From the NCBI RefSeq assembly GCF_000004075.3, contig NC_026659.2, positions 26,430,272 to 26,494,271 on the forward strand: a stretch of 64,000 nucleotides of DNA, written 5' to 3'. Of this stretch, positions 33,679 to 56,775 are shown in pieces. Source of the DNA: Cucumis sativus (lineage: Eukaryota; Streptophyta; Magnoliopsida; Cucurbitales; Cucurbitaceae). Position numbers and translations under genes: made by a program. How positions within the stretch are numbered: the stretch's first letter is position 1; each line of letters begins with the position of its first letter. Below the pieces are notes generated by a model. The model saw only the letters and a program-made list of their open reading frames with translations. It was not told the DNA's origin and ran no database searches.

Positions 33679-36600
33679 AATTGAAGATAAAGAGATTAGA
33701 GAATACAAACGGAAGACAATCGACTTATTCTAAACGAAAGAATGGGATTATGAAGAAGGCTAAGGAATTATCTATTTTATGTGATGTTGATATCATTCTT
33801 CTCATGTTTTCACCTACTGGAAAGCCCAATCTTTCTTGTGAAAAACGCAGGTTTTTTTCTTACTATTTTCTTATTTATATTCGATGCAACAACACATTGT
33901 TTTGGATGTTCGTTTTGTTTTTAGTTTTTGAATTTTTGAATTTTGGCTTTTACTCCGAGTACATTACTTGTGTATGTAAAGCTTTCTTTGTTTGATAATC
34001 ATTTGTTGCTTTTTAAGTTTTGTTGTTCATGATTGTTTTCAAAATCAAAAGCCAAACTTTTAAGAAATTGAGATAAAAAGGCTGGATTTTGTGTTTTGTA
34101 ATTAAGCAGTGTTGGTGTAGAACCAAGGTGGTTAGTGTATGTGTATTTAGGGTTGATCAAAGCCAAGGTTTAGTAATTGTGGTTGGTGGATGTGTATATT
34201 TGATGAAGTGATAAAATAATTATAATGTTAATACTTTGATGAGTTGATGAAGTGATAAAATAATTATAACGTTAATCCTTTTTCTTTTCCTTATTTATTG
34301 GTAGCTTTGAGGAGGTAATCGCTAGATTTGCTCAACAAACCCCTCAGGAAAGAACGAAAAGGTATCATCAAAACCCTTCTGCATTTAAATTTAAATTGTA
34401 TTCCTAAAACTAATTGACAACTTATAACAAAAATATCACTAACATGAATAATATAAAAGACGTATGATGAACAAATCAATCTGATACATATTCTACGTAT
34501 CAAATGTTTGCATTCTATAAACTAAAGCTATTAGCAAACTTAGCTTGAGCAAAGCTCAAATGCCATAATCTTGTACTATCTATACCTATCTCAAGGTTTG
34601 AAGTTTGATCATGAATAAATGGTTTATGATAGTGGTGAGGAAAATAGGTTGTTTAACTTCAACTTAACTAATAGATTAATAATTGGCAACTGATACGTGT
34701 GCTCTCACTGATTGGAGCAGGAAAATGGAAAGCATTGATGTAAGTAATTAGTTTCACACTCCATTTTCACTTCATTCTTTCCTCTCTTTTACATATTCAT
34801 TAACATACTTAATCATCCTTTAATCTTCTAGTCACTGCGGAAAACTTTCAAGAAATTAGACCACGATGTCAACATAGACGATTTGCTAGGAACAAGGTAG
34901 ACTCTACACTGTTTCTCCCCCATGAAGTTTATATTTGCAAGACAACTCTTTTGACGGTTTTTGTTCGTTTTTCATTTTGTTTCAGTAGCCAAACGATTGA
35001 GGTACACCTTGGGACTAGCTTTTTGGTATGTTTCGTTTCTTTGTATTAGTCGTTGACAATCCATAATGGCAGGATTTGACCGGCCAAGCAAAGTTATTGA
35101 GGACCCAACTTTCTGAAGTACATCAGAGACTAAGGTCAATGGCTGCACATCTTTTGATCATTCTTGTTTGTTAAGCAGTCCTTTTGCTGTTCCCAAATTT
35201 TGTATCTTCTTGTTTCTTCTTTGCAGCTGTTGGAGAAACCCTGACAAGATAAACAATGTGGATCATTTGTCCCAAATGGAGGATTCGATGAGAGAAACAC
35301 TTAATCAAGTTCGATTGCATAAGGTATCAATCTATTCCTTTCTGTTGTGGTTGAAATGTTGGAAAACAAAGGTTTCAAAACGGGTTTTTTCTTCTTCTCG
35401 TTTTTGGTATGCTGCTTCACATTTAATGAGCAAAACAGCCAAGTGGATTGTGGTAATGTTAAGAATTTTCACCAGTATTGTCCATACATGGACTTCTCTC
35501 ATATGAACCCCTTGTTGCGGCCCAGAATACATTAATTTGGCATGGGATACATGAGCGAGCCCCTTGTTGTTTACCATAAAATTTGAATTGTCAGGCATTC
35601 CCAGTTCACCAATCGAAATAAGTAGTTTCTTGTCAAGGCAGCTCCGGCGAAAGTTCCATTACATAGCGATTACAGTCTTGGGAATTTTATTTAGTTCCTC
35701 TTTTCTGAGGGTTCTGTATGTTTGAATCTTCTAGGAGATAAGACAAAGATTTGGGCTTTATATTGTACTAACATTTTCTTAATTTTGGCAGGACAATCTG
35801 CAGAAGCATCCTCCAGTACCATTAGAGTTCACTAATCAGGTAAAGAAGTCCTAATATATTGGTTTAAACTTACATCTCTCCCGTGAATACTATAATCTCT
35901 TGTGGCATTTCATTTTAATCTCCACACTGACAATTAAAGCGGGAAAAGCATTAAGAATATAATAAAAGCCCTGCGGCCTAAGAAGTTACACTATTGAGAT
36001 TGGAGAGAATTTAACAAATATTTTCATTACTTCAAAGATGTCAAGTTTCTTTGATTCCAAATGCAGGATGGAATGCATTTAACTTTTGATATGAGTGTTG
36101 AGCAACAAATTCAACAACTCCAACACTTCTCTTGGATTCCCAATGATAGCCAAAATATAGTTTTACATGATGATCCAAACTTCGTTCTCCATCGGTAAGA
36201 TTGAAATCAACTATGAACAACTATAGACTTCCTAACAGGACCTTATGTAAAAGTTTTGGACAGTTGTTGATATTATTGTATAAATGAGCTTGGAAAGTGA
36301 TAATTTTACAGAAAACTAATTTTCATGTGTTAATTACTTCTCTTGCTTAGGGATGCGGAGTGCTCTGCAAGTTCCTCCTTTACTAGTTATCCTGGTTATT
36401 TCGGCACAGGACGGAGTCCGGAGATTTCAAATTCTGGACAAGAAAATGGTGTCCTCCCGGAACTAAGCAGAACAGAAGCTCTAAGGCCCCAGCTAGGAGG
36501 GCAAAATTCCTACATGTCGTATAATGTTAATTTTTTTAATGACCCAACATTTCAACCTGCAGCAGAGATGAACCTGCCAATAAATCCTGTAGATTATCAT

Positions 36601-36693
36601 GTTAATGGGAACTTGGACACCACTCAACACAATTGGGCTTCTTCTTCTGGCCCTTGTGCTGTTTCATTGTTAGATGATCGCTTGTTTCCTTGA
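33666..36693 (+). CDS. AGL30: MIKC*-type MADS-box factor, AGL30-like
   Basis: Ten exons: 33666-33850, 34305-34361, 34721-34739, 34832-34896, 34986-35001, 35073-35134, 35227-35323, 35792-35839, 36067-36194, 36351-36693. They join in phase to 339 residues. Exons 3 and 5 are only 19 and 16 bases. Residues 1-60 are a MADS domain opening MGRVKLKIKRLENTNGRQST, with the KRKNGIMKKAKELSILCD core. A short I region with QQTPQERTKRKMES and LDHDVN and a weak K region follow. The C-terminal part carries AECSASSSF, SYPGYFGTG and SPEI, closely matching AGL30. In Arabidopsis AGL30, AGL65 and AGL94 pair with AGL66/AGL104 and control late pollen maturation. The gene sits next to the SOLDAT10-like mTERF, as in Arabidopsis. 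Confidence 0.92.
34201..34277. repeat. Direct repeat, 33 bp x 2, in AGL30-like intron 1
   Basis: TGATGAAGTGATAAAATAAT and the bases that follow occur at 34201-34233 and again at 34245-34277, differing at one base, with an 11-base spacer. It lies just upstream of exon 2. Confidence 0.8.
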
Positions 36694-38708
36694 GTAAGTT
36701 TGCCTTTGAAAACTGCTCTTGTCGTCAGACCATCGCAATGTTTTGATGGTTTTATTCAAACTCCTTGTGCATAAAAGTTTGCACATATTTTTGGAAAATC
36801 GATGTGGTAGTAATACTGTTAAGGATGTTATGGAAGTATTGAGGATACAATAGTAATTAGTCAGGAAGTTTCTTGTCTTTTTGATAATAAATAGAGCGAC
36901 TGGAAACGAGGAAGATAGACAATTGGTTAGTGGCTTAATCTTAAGTAGTGGAGTAACTCGAATAATTACTACCTAGAAGGATGATATTGTAATTCCGTTA
37001 CTTTTATATTTCAATGCATTTGAGTTCTATCTCAAGGTTTCGTGTACCGTTACGGAGTCCTAGCAAACTTGGTCTTATGTATGAGTATGACAGAAATCGG
37101 TACATCAGATCTTTACATTCCCTATGTTCGCTATTGATTCATATGTTTCCTCTACACCAATACAATACTGAACGACTGATAGATTTCAACTTTGTCAAAG
37201 CTAGCAGTTCATATCTAGCAGCAACTAACTGCACCTATGTTTTACATACTACAGTACAGTAATTCTGGGAAAAGTTGATCGCGTACCTGACAGTTTGAGG
37301 ATGATTTTGAACTATGTTCAACTCGTCTTGTTCAAGTTCATCGATACCACGCAACTATAGCTTACAGCAAGAAGCCGATAGCCTAATAGAAACACTATTT
37401 CAGAAGCACCCTCTCGAGGTGGCTGTCACCGAGCAAAGGAGACTCGGCGCTTACTCTCCATGAAATGAGGTTTCAGGGAGTTGTTTTCTTTTTCTTGATC
37501 CCTGACTGTCTTGTTTGGCAGCTAAGGCACTGTCTTTGATTTGCTCCCGCTGATATGGAGCTGTAAATAAAAGTAGCAACATAGCACACAAGTTATAGTT
37601 AAACGTCTTCTTCAGTTGGCTGATACTAATTCAACATGTTTAGTAACTTGTCTGTCCTATAAGACAGAGACTAAGAATAAAAGCAAATAATTTTCTGATT
37701 TTGTGTTTCTTTTTCTGCACAACCACAACCATTGATAGATTATCAATTCACCCAAATCTTGGTGATATCATTTTAAAAGTTGTATTTTCAATAACCCTTG
37801 TTTACAATCATTTTATATTTGGATTAAATTTTCTAGCTTTATGCTGTACATAGACCTTGAACCAACCCTCTGAATTCCAAAGGCTGGGTTAGATTAATAA
37901 TACAAATTACATTACTAAATACTTCAGCCCAACTCCCTAGGCTTGGATTCTAAATAATTGGGCTTCCAGCTTAAAGTCTATACCTAGAAAAAGGACAATT
38001 ATATAGATAGCTTGTTTTTTTAGTTTCAACAGTGGAGAATTGAGTTATAAACCTTCACAAGTGTCTTAGAATTGAACTATTATATTCGAATTGACAAATG
38101 ATCTTTTTACTCCAAATTATAATATTTTGCATATGTTTAGTGTGAGTTAAACTTTTTACTTTGGGGAGAGATGGGAGAAAGAATAAAAGAGGGAGGCAGC
38201 CCCCCAGAAAAGATTGAAAACATTAATACAAAAACAGAGAAACAGAGCACAATTAAATAAAAAGTCTGCTTTTTTTCATTACTTGAGGAAACTGAAAATT
38301 TACACTTTCAGCAGCCAATAATACAACAAATACAAGTAGAGTGGCAGAAAAGCTGATTAATGATTACAATGAACTCACAATAGTAACTAAAATGCAGGCG
38401 GGTGGTTAGAGCCCACCTCTGCCAACTTTTGCTTTATAGCAAAAGTTAGGGTAAAAAATCACAATAAGTTGCCATTAGGGCACTCATTAAATGTTGAAAT
38501 TTGAATCAAAATGATAAGAAAAGAGCCTCCCAAAATAAGCCCTTTCCTAATTTTTTTGACTCAAACACTCACATAGTATACTATATATCTAATACTCTAG
38601 TATACTTTAAGGTAAAGAAGAAAAAAAAAAAAAAAGAAAAAAAAGTCACACTAGATTGCTTTACTATGCATAACCATAAACTTTATTTTAGCTAGAGGAG
38701 GTAATAAA
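36694..38708. other. Convergent region between AGL30-like and expansin genes
   Basis: About 2 kb between facing stop codons. It holds the AGL30-like 3'UTR at the left and the expansin 3'UTR at the right, including a perfect hairpin (38424-38447). The middle is AT-rich and I see no gene. Confidence 0.5.
38424..38447. other. Perfect 10-bp hairpin with TTAT loop
   Basis: AACTTTTGCT (38424-38433), loop TTAT, AGCAAAAGTT (38438-38447). It lies about 260 bases past the expansin stop codon, probably in or near its 3'UTR. Confidence 0.75.
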
Positions 38709-39670
38709 TCAGAATTGGGCACCACTGTAAGTCTGTCCAAAGGACCAGCCGGCTGGGACGGCGTTGTTGGAGATGACAGTTCGGCCATCGCTGGTGGTTA
38801 CCTTGAAGGAGAGGCTTTGACCATTAAGGTAGCTGTTACTCTGCCAATTCTGTCCCCAGTTCCTTGACATTGCTTGCCAACCAGTTCTTGATCCTCTGAT
38901 GGAAACTGAGTGTACATCACCAGCACCACCCACGTTTGTGATGAGGACCAGGTTGAAGTAGGAATGTCCATTGATGGTGAACCTTATGCCTCCTCTTCTC
39001 CTGCAGGGTACCCTACAAAAGAGAACCCCCAACCAAAACTTGTTAAATTAAATGACTCTGTATAATACATCCCCTGAATTTTAAAACTCTGTTTTAATGG
39101 CTTGCTTGTTTTACCTTCTGTAAGCAACAGGCACAATCCCTGCTCTGTACTGAGCAATGTGTTGGAATACAGGTTGAGAGAGATCGAAGTGTTGAAGAGG
39201 AGGGTTGCACCAGCCTCCAGCGTTGTTAGGAAGGGCATTGTTCGGAGGGCAGAAATTGGTGGCTGTGACCACAATGGAGCCTGGCAGGCACCATCTGGGG
39301 TCACTGGCACACTTAATCTCATAGCAAGACCCACAGCTCAAGCCATTGTTGAATAGAGCCGTACTCAAAGCAGCAGTGTTTGTTCCATAGCCTTGGCTAT
39401 ATAAGTTTCCATACCCACAAGCCCCACCTACACAATTTCATCAAACACAAAAAAGTTCAGCCCACATTGGTTTACCAACTCTTTGTGAAAGTTCCTGAAA
39501 GAAGTCGTGAACCAAAAATGGTAGTTGTTTTGATGCATACCCATTGTCCCAGAAGCATCACTCCCACCATAGAAGGTGGCATGAGCCCCAGTCCAGCCTC
39601 CACCTCCATAAGCATCAACAGAGGAAACTATGGCATAGAAACCAGCCAAAAAGATAAGGACAGAAGCCAT
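38709..39670 (-). CDS. Alpha-expansin (EXPA1/EXPA10/EXPA15 group)
   Basis: Three exons on the minus strand: 39670-39541, 39427-39115, 39012-38709, giving 248 residues, a normal alpha-expansin length. Residues 1-20 are a signal peptide. Domain 1 (about 22-145) is the GH45-like fold with GGACGYG (44-50), paired cysteines and the HFD motif at 123-125. Domain 2 (about 155-248) is the CBM63-like grass-pollen-allergen fold with conserved surface Trp residues, ending in [10 protein letters not shown]. Alpha-expansins loosen cellulose-hemicellulose contacts in acid cell walls without hydrolysis, allowing growth. The acceptor TTTTGCAG ends two bases before the ATG, so there is a likely 5'UTR intron (39673-39812) with donor at 39813/39812. 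Intron positions match other EXPA genes. The local neighbours fit the Arabidopsis EXPA1, EXPA10 and EXPA15 blocks equally. Confidence 0.95.
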
Positions 39671-39900
39671 TCCTGCAAAAGAGAACTTAAGTTAAACTTC
39701 CAGCAAACCTCTAGTTCTCTTTTCCAATTTTCAAACTAACATGATTCCATTAGAGGTAAAGCAAAATGTGTGTGTATTTGTGTATGAGAAAAAGAGAGGA
39801 CAAGATGATTACCAAAATGAAAGAAGTAAGAAATGAAGGAACAAAAAGGAGCAGGGGAGTGAGAAATTAGGAGAGTTTAGGGGACAATATATAGAAATTC
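39671..39900 (-). promoter_or_regulatory. Expansin core promoter, 5'UTR and 5'UTR intron
   Basis: On the minus strand a TATA box (CTATATATTG, about 39885-39894) precedes a leader interrupted by a probable 140-base intron at 39673-39812. A 5'UTR intron so close to the start can raise expression; not shown here. Confidence 0.5.
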
Positions 39901-52270
<12,370 letters not shown>

Positions 52271-54654
52271 TCATCGTTTCATACTGGGTCCAGCTGATGT
52301 TCTTGAACAGCCAACAAATTCTTGATCAAATGGTCTTGCACTCACCAACCGTGAAGAGTACGAGCCACTTTTTCTCAACTTTCCTGGAAATTCTTTGCTG
52401 GAATTTCCCTTGAAAGAGAGGTTCTTTGAGCGGTTACGGTTAACAAACAGCATTGAATTTCGTGGAGGTGCATGTAAGGCGCCTTCAACACAATCTCCTA
52501 CCTGAGCACAACCCCATGGCCGAGATGGTCCGTCCTCGCTGGTCGAGGGTCTAGGCCTTGGTAAGGAATTTGCATTCCTCAATCTTGAATTTGTTCGTTG
52601 CTCAGGAGAACGGTCATTCTCATGTTTCAAACAAAGCGGGCATGGTGGGTCACTCTTACATGTCTTTGGAGTAGTCTGATCCAAGCATTCAGCATGAAAA
52701 ACATGTCGACAAGAAAGAACACCAGCAACGGGCATATCAGTACTTCTCACTATCCGGCGTGAACTCCATGGCGATCTCTGTGAAAGAAATCTTTCGCAAA
52801 GCCCACATCTGAAACTATCAGATCTACACGATGATTTAAAGTAGAAGTCAGATTCAAGTGGCTCAGAAACATCAGCAAAATCAATGCTACTACTTGCACT
52901 GCTCCATCGTTGGTTGTCTCTTTGGGGAGTAGAAGAATCAAACTCCGCAAACCCTAAATTAGTGGATTCAAAAGCTTCTCCCGAGGAAGTCTGCATAGGA
53001 ATGGCCAAAGGATGAATGGGTTTAGACATGAAAGAACGACGGCTTGTGAAGTTCCAATTAGAGGATGAGCGTAACTTGACTGTGGGTTCTGTTTCGCTAC
53101 TGTCTGACTGTGAGAAAGTAGAGCTACCACTATCCGGATTTTCGGAGTTACCCTGCAAAATTCAATGGAAACAGATTAAACTTCAAGTATTATGGTAAAC
53201 ATTGTACAACAGGGCAATGATACAAAACTCAGTACTACCTCTGCCGCAGGCCAAAAGGAAAATGTCCTCAACGAAGGATCTAAGGAGCAAAAACAGACAA
53301 GAAAACAGTTCAATGAATGTCGAACCATAGCAGCAATGAAACAAAACTATTCCAATATTGATGAATTTTACATAACCCTATACTCAATTTTAGGATTATG
53401 TAAGTTACATAGAAGGATCTAAGTACAACACACTGTTTTTTAATCTTTCACAACATATATAGGGTTTTAAACAACCATCACATTCTCATGTAATTGCTAT
53501 ATCTGTTTGTCAGAACAAACTTTTGGTTCAAAGTATAAGTTCACGCAGAGGAAGTTAAACAGGTAAAACTAGCTGCTAGAGGACGTACCACTGTTTTGTA
53601 CCTATCCACACTTCCATGCTTAACTCACTCGAATACATGCATACATAGGGATAAACTACTTGAACAACACTCTAATGAACAGGGTACTGCTCGCTAATTT
53701 AAAATGGCATTCCTTCCCATGAAGGCATTTATTAATGCACACAAGAAAAAACAAATAAAAGGGAAAAATAATTAAAAATTTCAAATCGATTCACTACAAA
53801 ATACTTCACAATCTTTGCCTCAATCTTTGGTTTAGGAGGTGGGGGATGCCATAAGACTAAAAAGTGCAAGTCCAAGGACATTGTCCACACCCTTAAGATA
53901 TTAAATAATATTCCCTTCTTCCGCACACATAGAATGTTAGATAGCTATCCGTTTAAAATTCTCTCACAAAGGCATTGGTAGTACAATCACACAATTATCC
54001 ACTTAAATAAAATGAAAAAGCTGTCTCAAATACAAACAGAACAAAGACACACACACAGAAACCTACAACTATCTTTAACAAAAACTTCTCTCCCATATCT
54101 TTGTGTATGCATATAAACATGTTAAGAAAATGTTTATATAGAATGATGAAACCGTGAAAATAATTTAACTGCCATAAGAAAATGTTTATATCCACCCACA
54201 GGGTCACAACGATGAAAAATTATGATAAGACTATAGAAAAGGATGATGCAATAACAGTAATAGTACCCCTTTTGGTGGCAGTCTCATAACCATCAATATT
54301 GATTTCCTGAATTGCTGGAGGAGTCCATTGAGGGCCTTGTGAGATGTCAGAGGGACTACTCAAAAACAACCCAGCACCATCAGATGCAGAGTTGTGAGTA
54401 TAAAGATGGTTGTTTCCCCTTATCCAGCTTCGACTTTCTTTACTGTTTGATGATGTAGACGAGCCATAGAGTTGTACAGCATCATGCCAACCATGTGGCA
54501 ACCCTTCAGATTGGAATTGAATATCCCATCTCGATGGAGGTGGTGAAAAGCTTGTATTTGTATGCCAAAAAGGCTCATGAGGACCCAGAGACCAGTCCCT
54601 GCTAGCAGCATTTGATCCGTGTGGCCTTGCAGCCACACAACAAAGAGACCCCAT
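52271..54654 (-). CDS. RING-H2 protein with myristoylation-type N-terminus
   Basis: Three exons on the minus strand: 54654-54267, 53279-53239 (only 41 bases) and 53152-52271, joining in phases 1 and 0 to 436 residues. Without the 41-base exon the two large exons do not join in phase. The protein begins MGSLCC: G2 is a candidate for N-myristoylation and C5/C6 for S-acylation, suggesting membrane attachment. Residues 30-250 are Ser-rich and lack known domains. A RING-H2 finger is at 259-317: C259, C262, C291, H293, H296, C299, C314, C317, with an unusually long first loop of 28 residues. The basic tail (about 390-436) has several Ser/Arg clusters. It is a likely E3 ubiquitin ligase of unknown substrate. 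The family has Arabidopsis members annotated only as RING/U-box proteins, so I give no symbol. Confidence 0.88.
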
Positions 54655-55371
54655 TGAGCTATCAACTTCCTTGGGCTGTCACTGCTTTTTTTCAACTCTT
54701 AAAACACGAACCAGAGATCATCCCACCTAAATTGACAAGTATCTCTCTTACAAACTACATCATGAAATACAACACAACATTTGGAAGTCAAAACCCACAC
54801 TTCCGGTAAGCAAATAGCCCTTGAATGTCAACTCAAAATTATCACATTCGCATAAATTCTTCGTTACACATAACAACCACAGACTCTATCTTTGTCCCCA
54901 AAAACCTTCTTAGTCCATGACCCAACCACAACATAACTGCCATCAGAAAAACCGTCACAATAAGAAGTCACAAACTCATCAAGCCAACAGTAAGAAGGTT
55001 CATATGCACATTTAATGAGCTCATAATGAGCTGCTGGAAATAGCTGAATTAGGTAAAGAACATACATTTCAAGCAAAGAATCAAGAAAATAGTAAATTCA
55101 AAGGAAAACAACAAGAACAGCGTCAAATAGCCAAAATCAGAGGTCCCCAAGCCAACTTAGCTAAATTCCTGAAATCATATATATCATTAACAACCATCAT
55201 AAATGGTATTACTAAAAATGCAACTACACACAACAAATAAAAAAATTAAAAGCGAAATAAACAAAAATCCATAATAATTTCAATTTGACACACAGTGCCT
55301 CCAGAGTAAAACTAAAGCACTAGAAAAGAGAAACTATTCAAGCAGAAAAGAAAGGAATAATAATAATAATA

Positions 55372-55411
<40 letters not shown>

Positions 55412-56775
55412 CAACAAGGTCGTCAAGGGAAAAGATAATAAGAAAGTATCCCTACTTCAAAAACAACACACAAACAATCATAGAAGAAAAAGAAAAAAAA
55501 AAAAAAAAAAGGCCTAAAATTTAGGGAAGAACAAAGTAGGAAATTAAACGGTGCTTTAAGAAACAAAAAAGCCGGGAGAAAGCTTACATTTTTAAGGGCA
55601 GAAAGGAGAGAGAATAATCAACAACGATTCCACCAAGGACCGGCTGTCGGAACGGAAAGAAAACCCTAGTCTGTCGGAGACGGAGAGAAAGAAAGAACTC
55701 CGAGAGGTTTGTGTGTATGAGTGAAGACAGAAAAGGGGTCGGAGCTCTTTTCGCATCAGAGTGTCAAAGTTGTACGAAATTGCATCACATACCCCTTAAA
55801 GTTCTAACATTTGCAGTCAAGTCCTCACACCACACAAGTCTCCAATCTCAAGAAATGGAATATATACAATTTCTGTTTTAATCACTTTGGGGAACTAATA
55901 AATATATCCTAAGCTTTGCCATTCAAGTAATCATTTCCCTATTTAATGTCATTAAGTCATTTATTAGCAAATGATTTAGTTTTTTAGTTTTTCTTTTTTG
56001 TAATTACAAATAAATAAAGATTATAAATTTTAATGAAACATGTAAGGTAAAGGATTCTTTTTTCTACCTATGATTGTTGTATTTATTAGTTGGTGGGTAT
56101 TGAAGGTAAGAACTAAAGAATACATAGACCTACCAATAATTGAATGAATATTTAATCATAACGAAATTGAATGTGTATTGTCAACAACTTTGTCATTAGT
56201 ATTCAACATCTATTATCAATAGAATCCATATAGTATAATTAATTATGTACAAAGACAAGATGAATATGCATTGTAGACCCACATTATACATCATTCGTGA
56301 AGGGTATCAAAATTTCAAGTTGTCTTCAATTCATTCATTGTTTGAAAACAATTAATTGGCATTATTATTCATACAAATTAATTCCATATTTTGCTCTCCA
56401 ACATAAAATGAAAATAGAAAAAGATTTTTTTTTTAGTAAAATATCGCTCTCTATCAAATTGATATAATGAACGTAAAAATATATCATAAAGAATACGACA
56501 ACAAATAGGTATAATACAAAGGATTATTTTATAATATAGCAAAATAGTACAATCTATCTACAATTGGCTGTGATAGAGCAAGACGTTTATTATTGACGTT
56601 AAGAGCATAACGGTGAGAGAAAATAGAGAAATTTTAGTTACGTAAACATTCAAATGTTTGGACATTTATGAAACTATGCTTGAATAGATCATGTCTTTAT
56701 CAGAAAAAAAGAAAAAGACATAGAAAAGGATAATGAAAGAGGATAGAGAGTGAAAATGTGGGGTTCCCTTTGTGA
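54655..56775. other. Leader and promoter of the RING gene, then 3' flank of methyltransferase A
   Basis: A probable 5'UTR exon of the RING gene lies at about 55590-55740, with a GTAAGC donor near 55585, and an intron reaching to about 54700. That intron holds a run of 35 A (55375-55409). From 55750 to 56775 the DNA is AT-rich and contains the RING promoter and the 3'UTR of the methyltransferase gene. No other gene is seen. Confidence 0.5.
55375..55409. repeat. Run of 35 A
   Basis: Homopolymer in the probable 5'UTR intron of the RING gene (poly-T in the sense direction), not beside any recognisable retroelement end. Confidence 0.9.
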
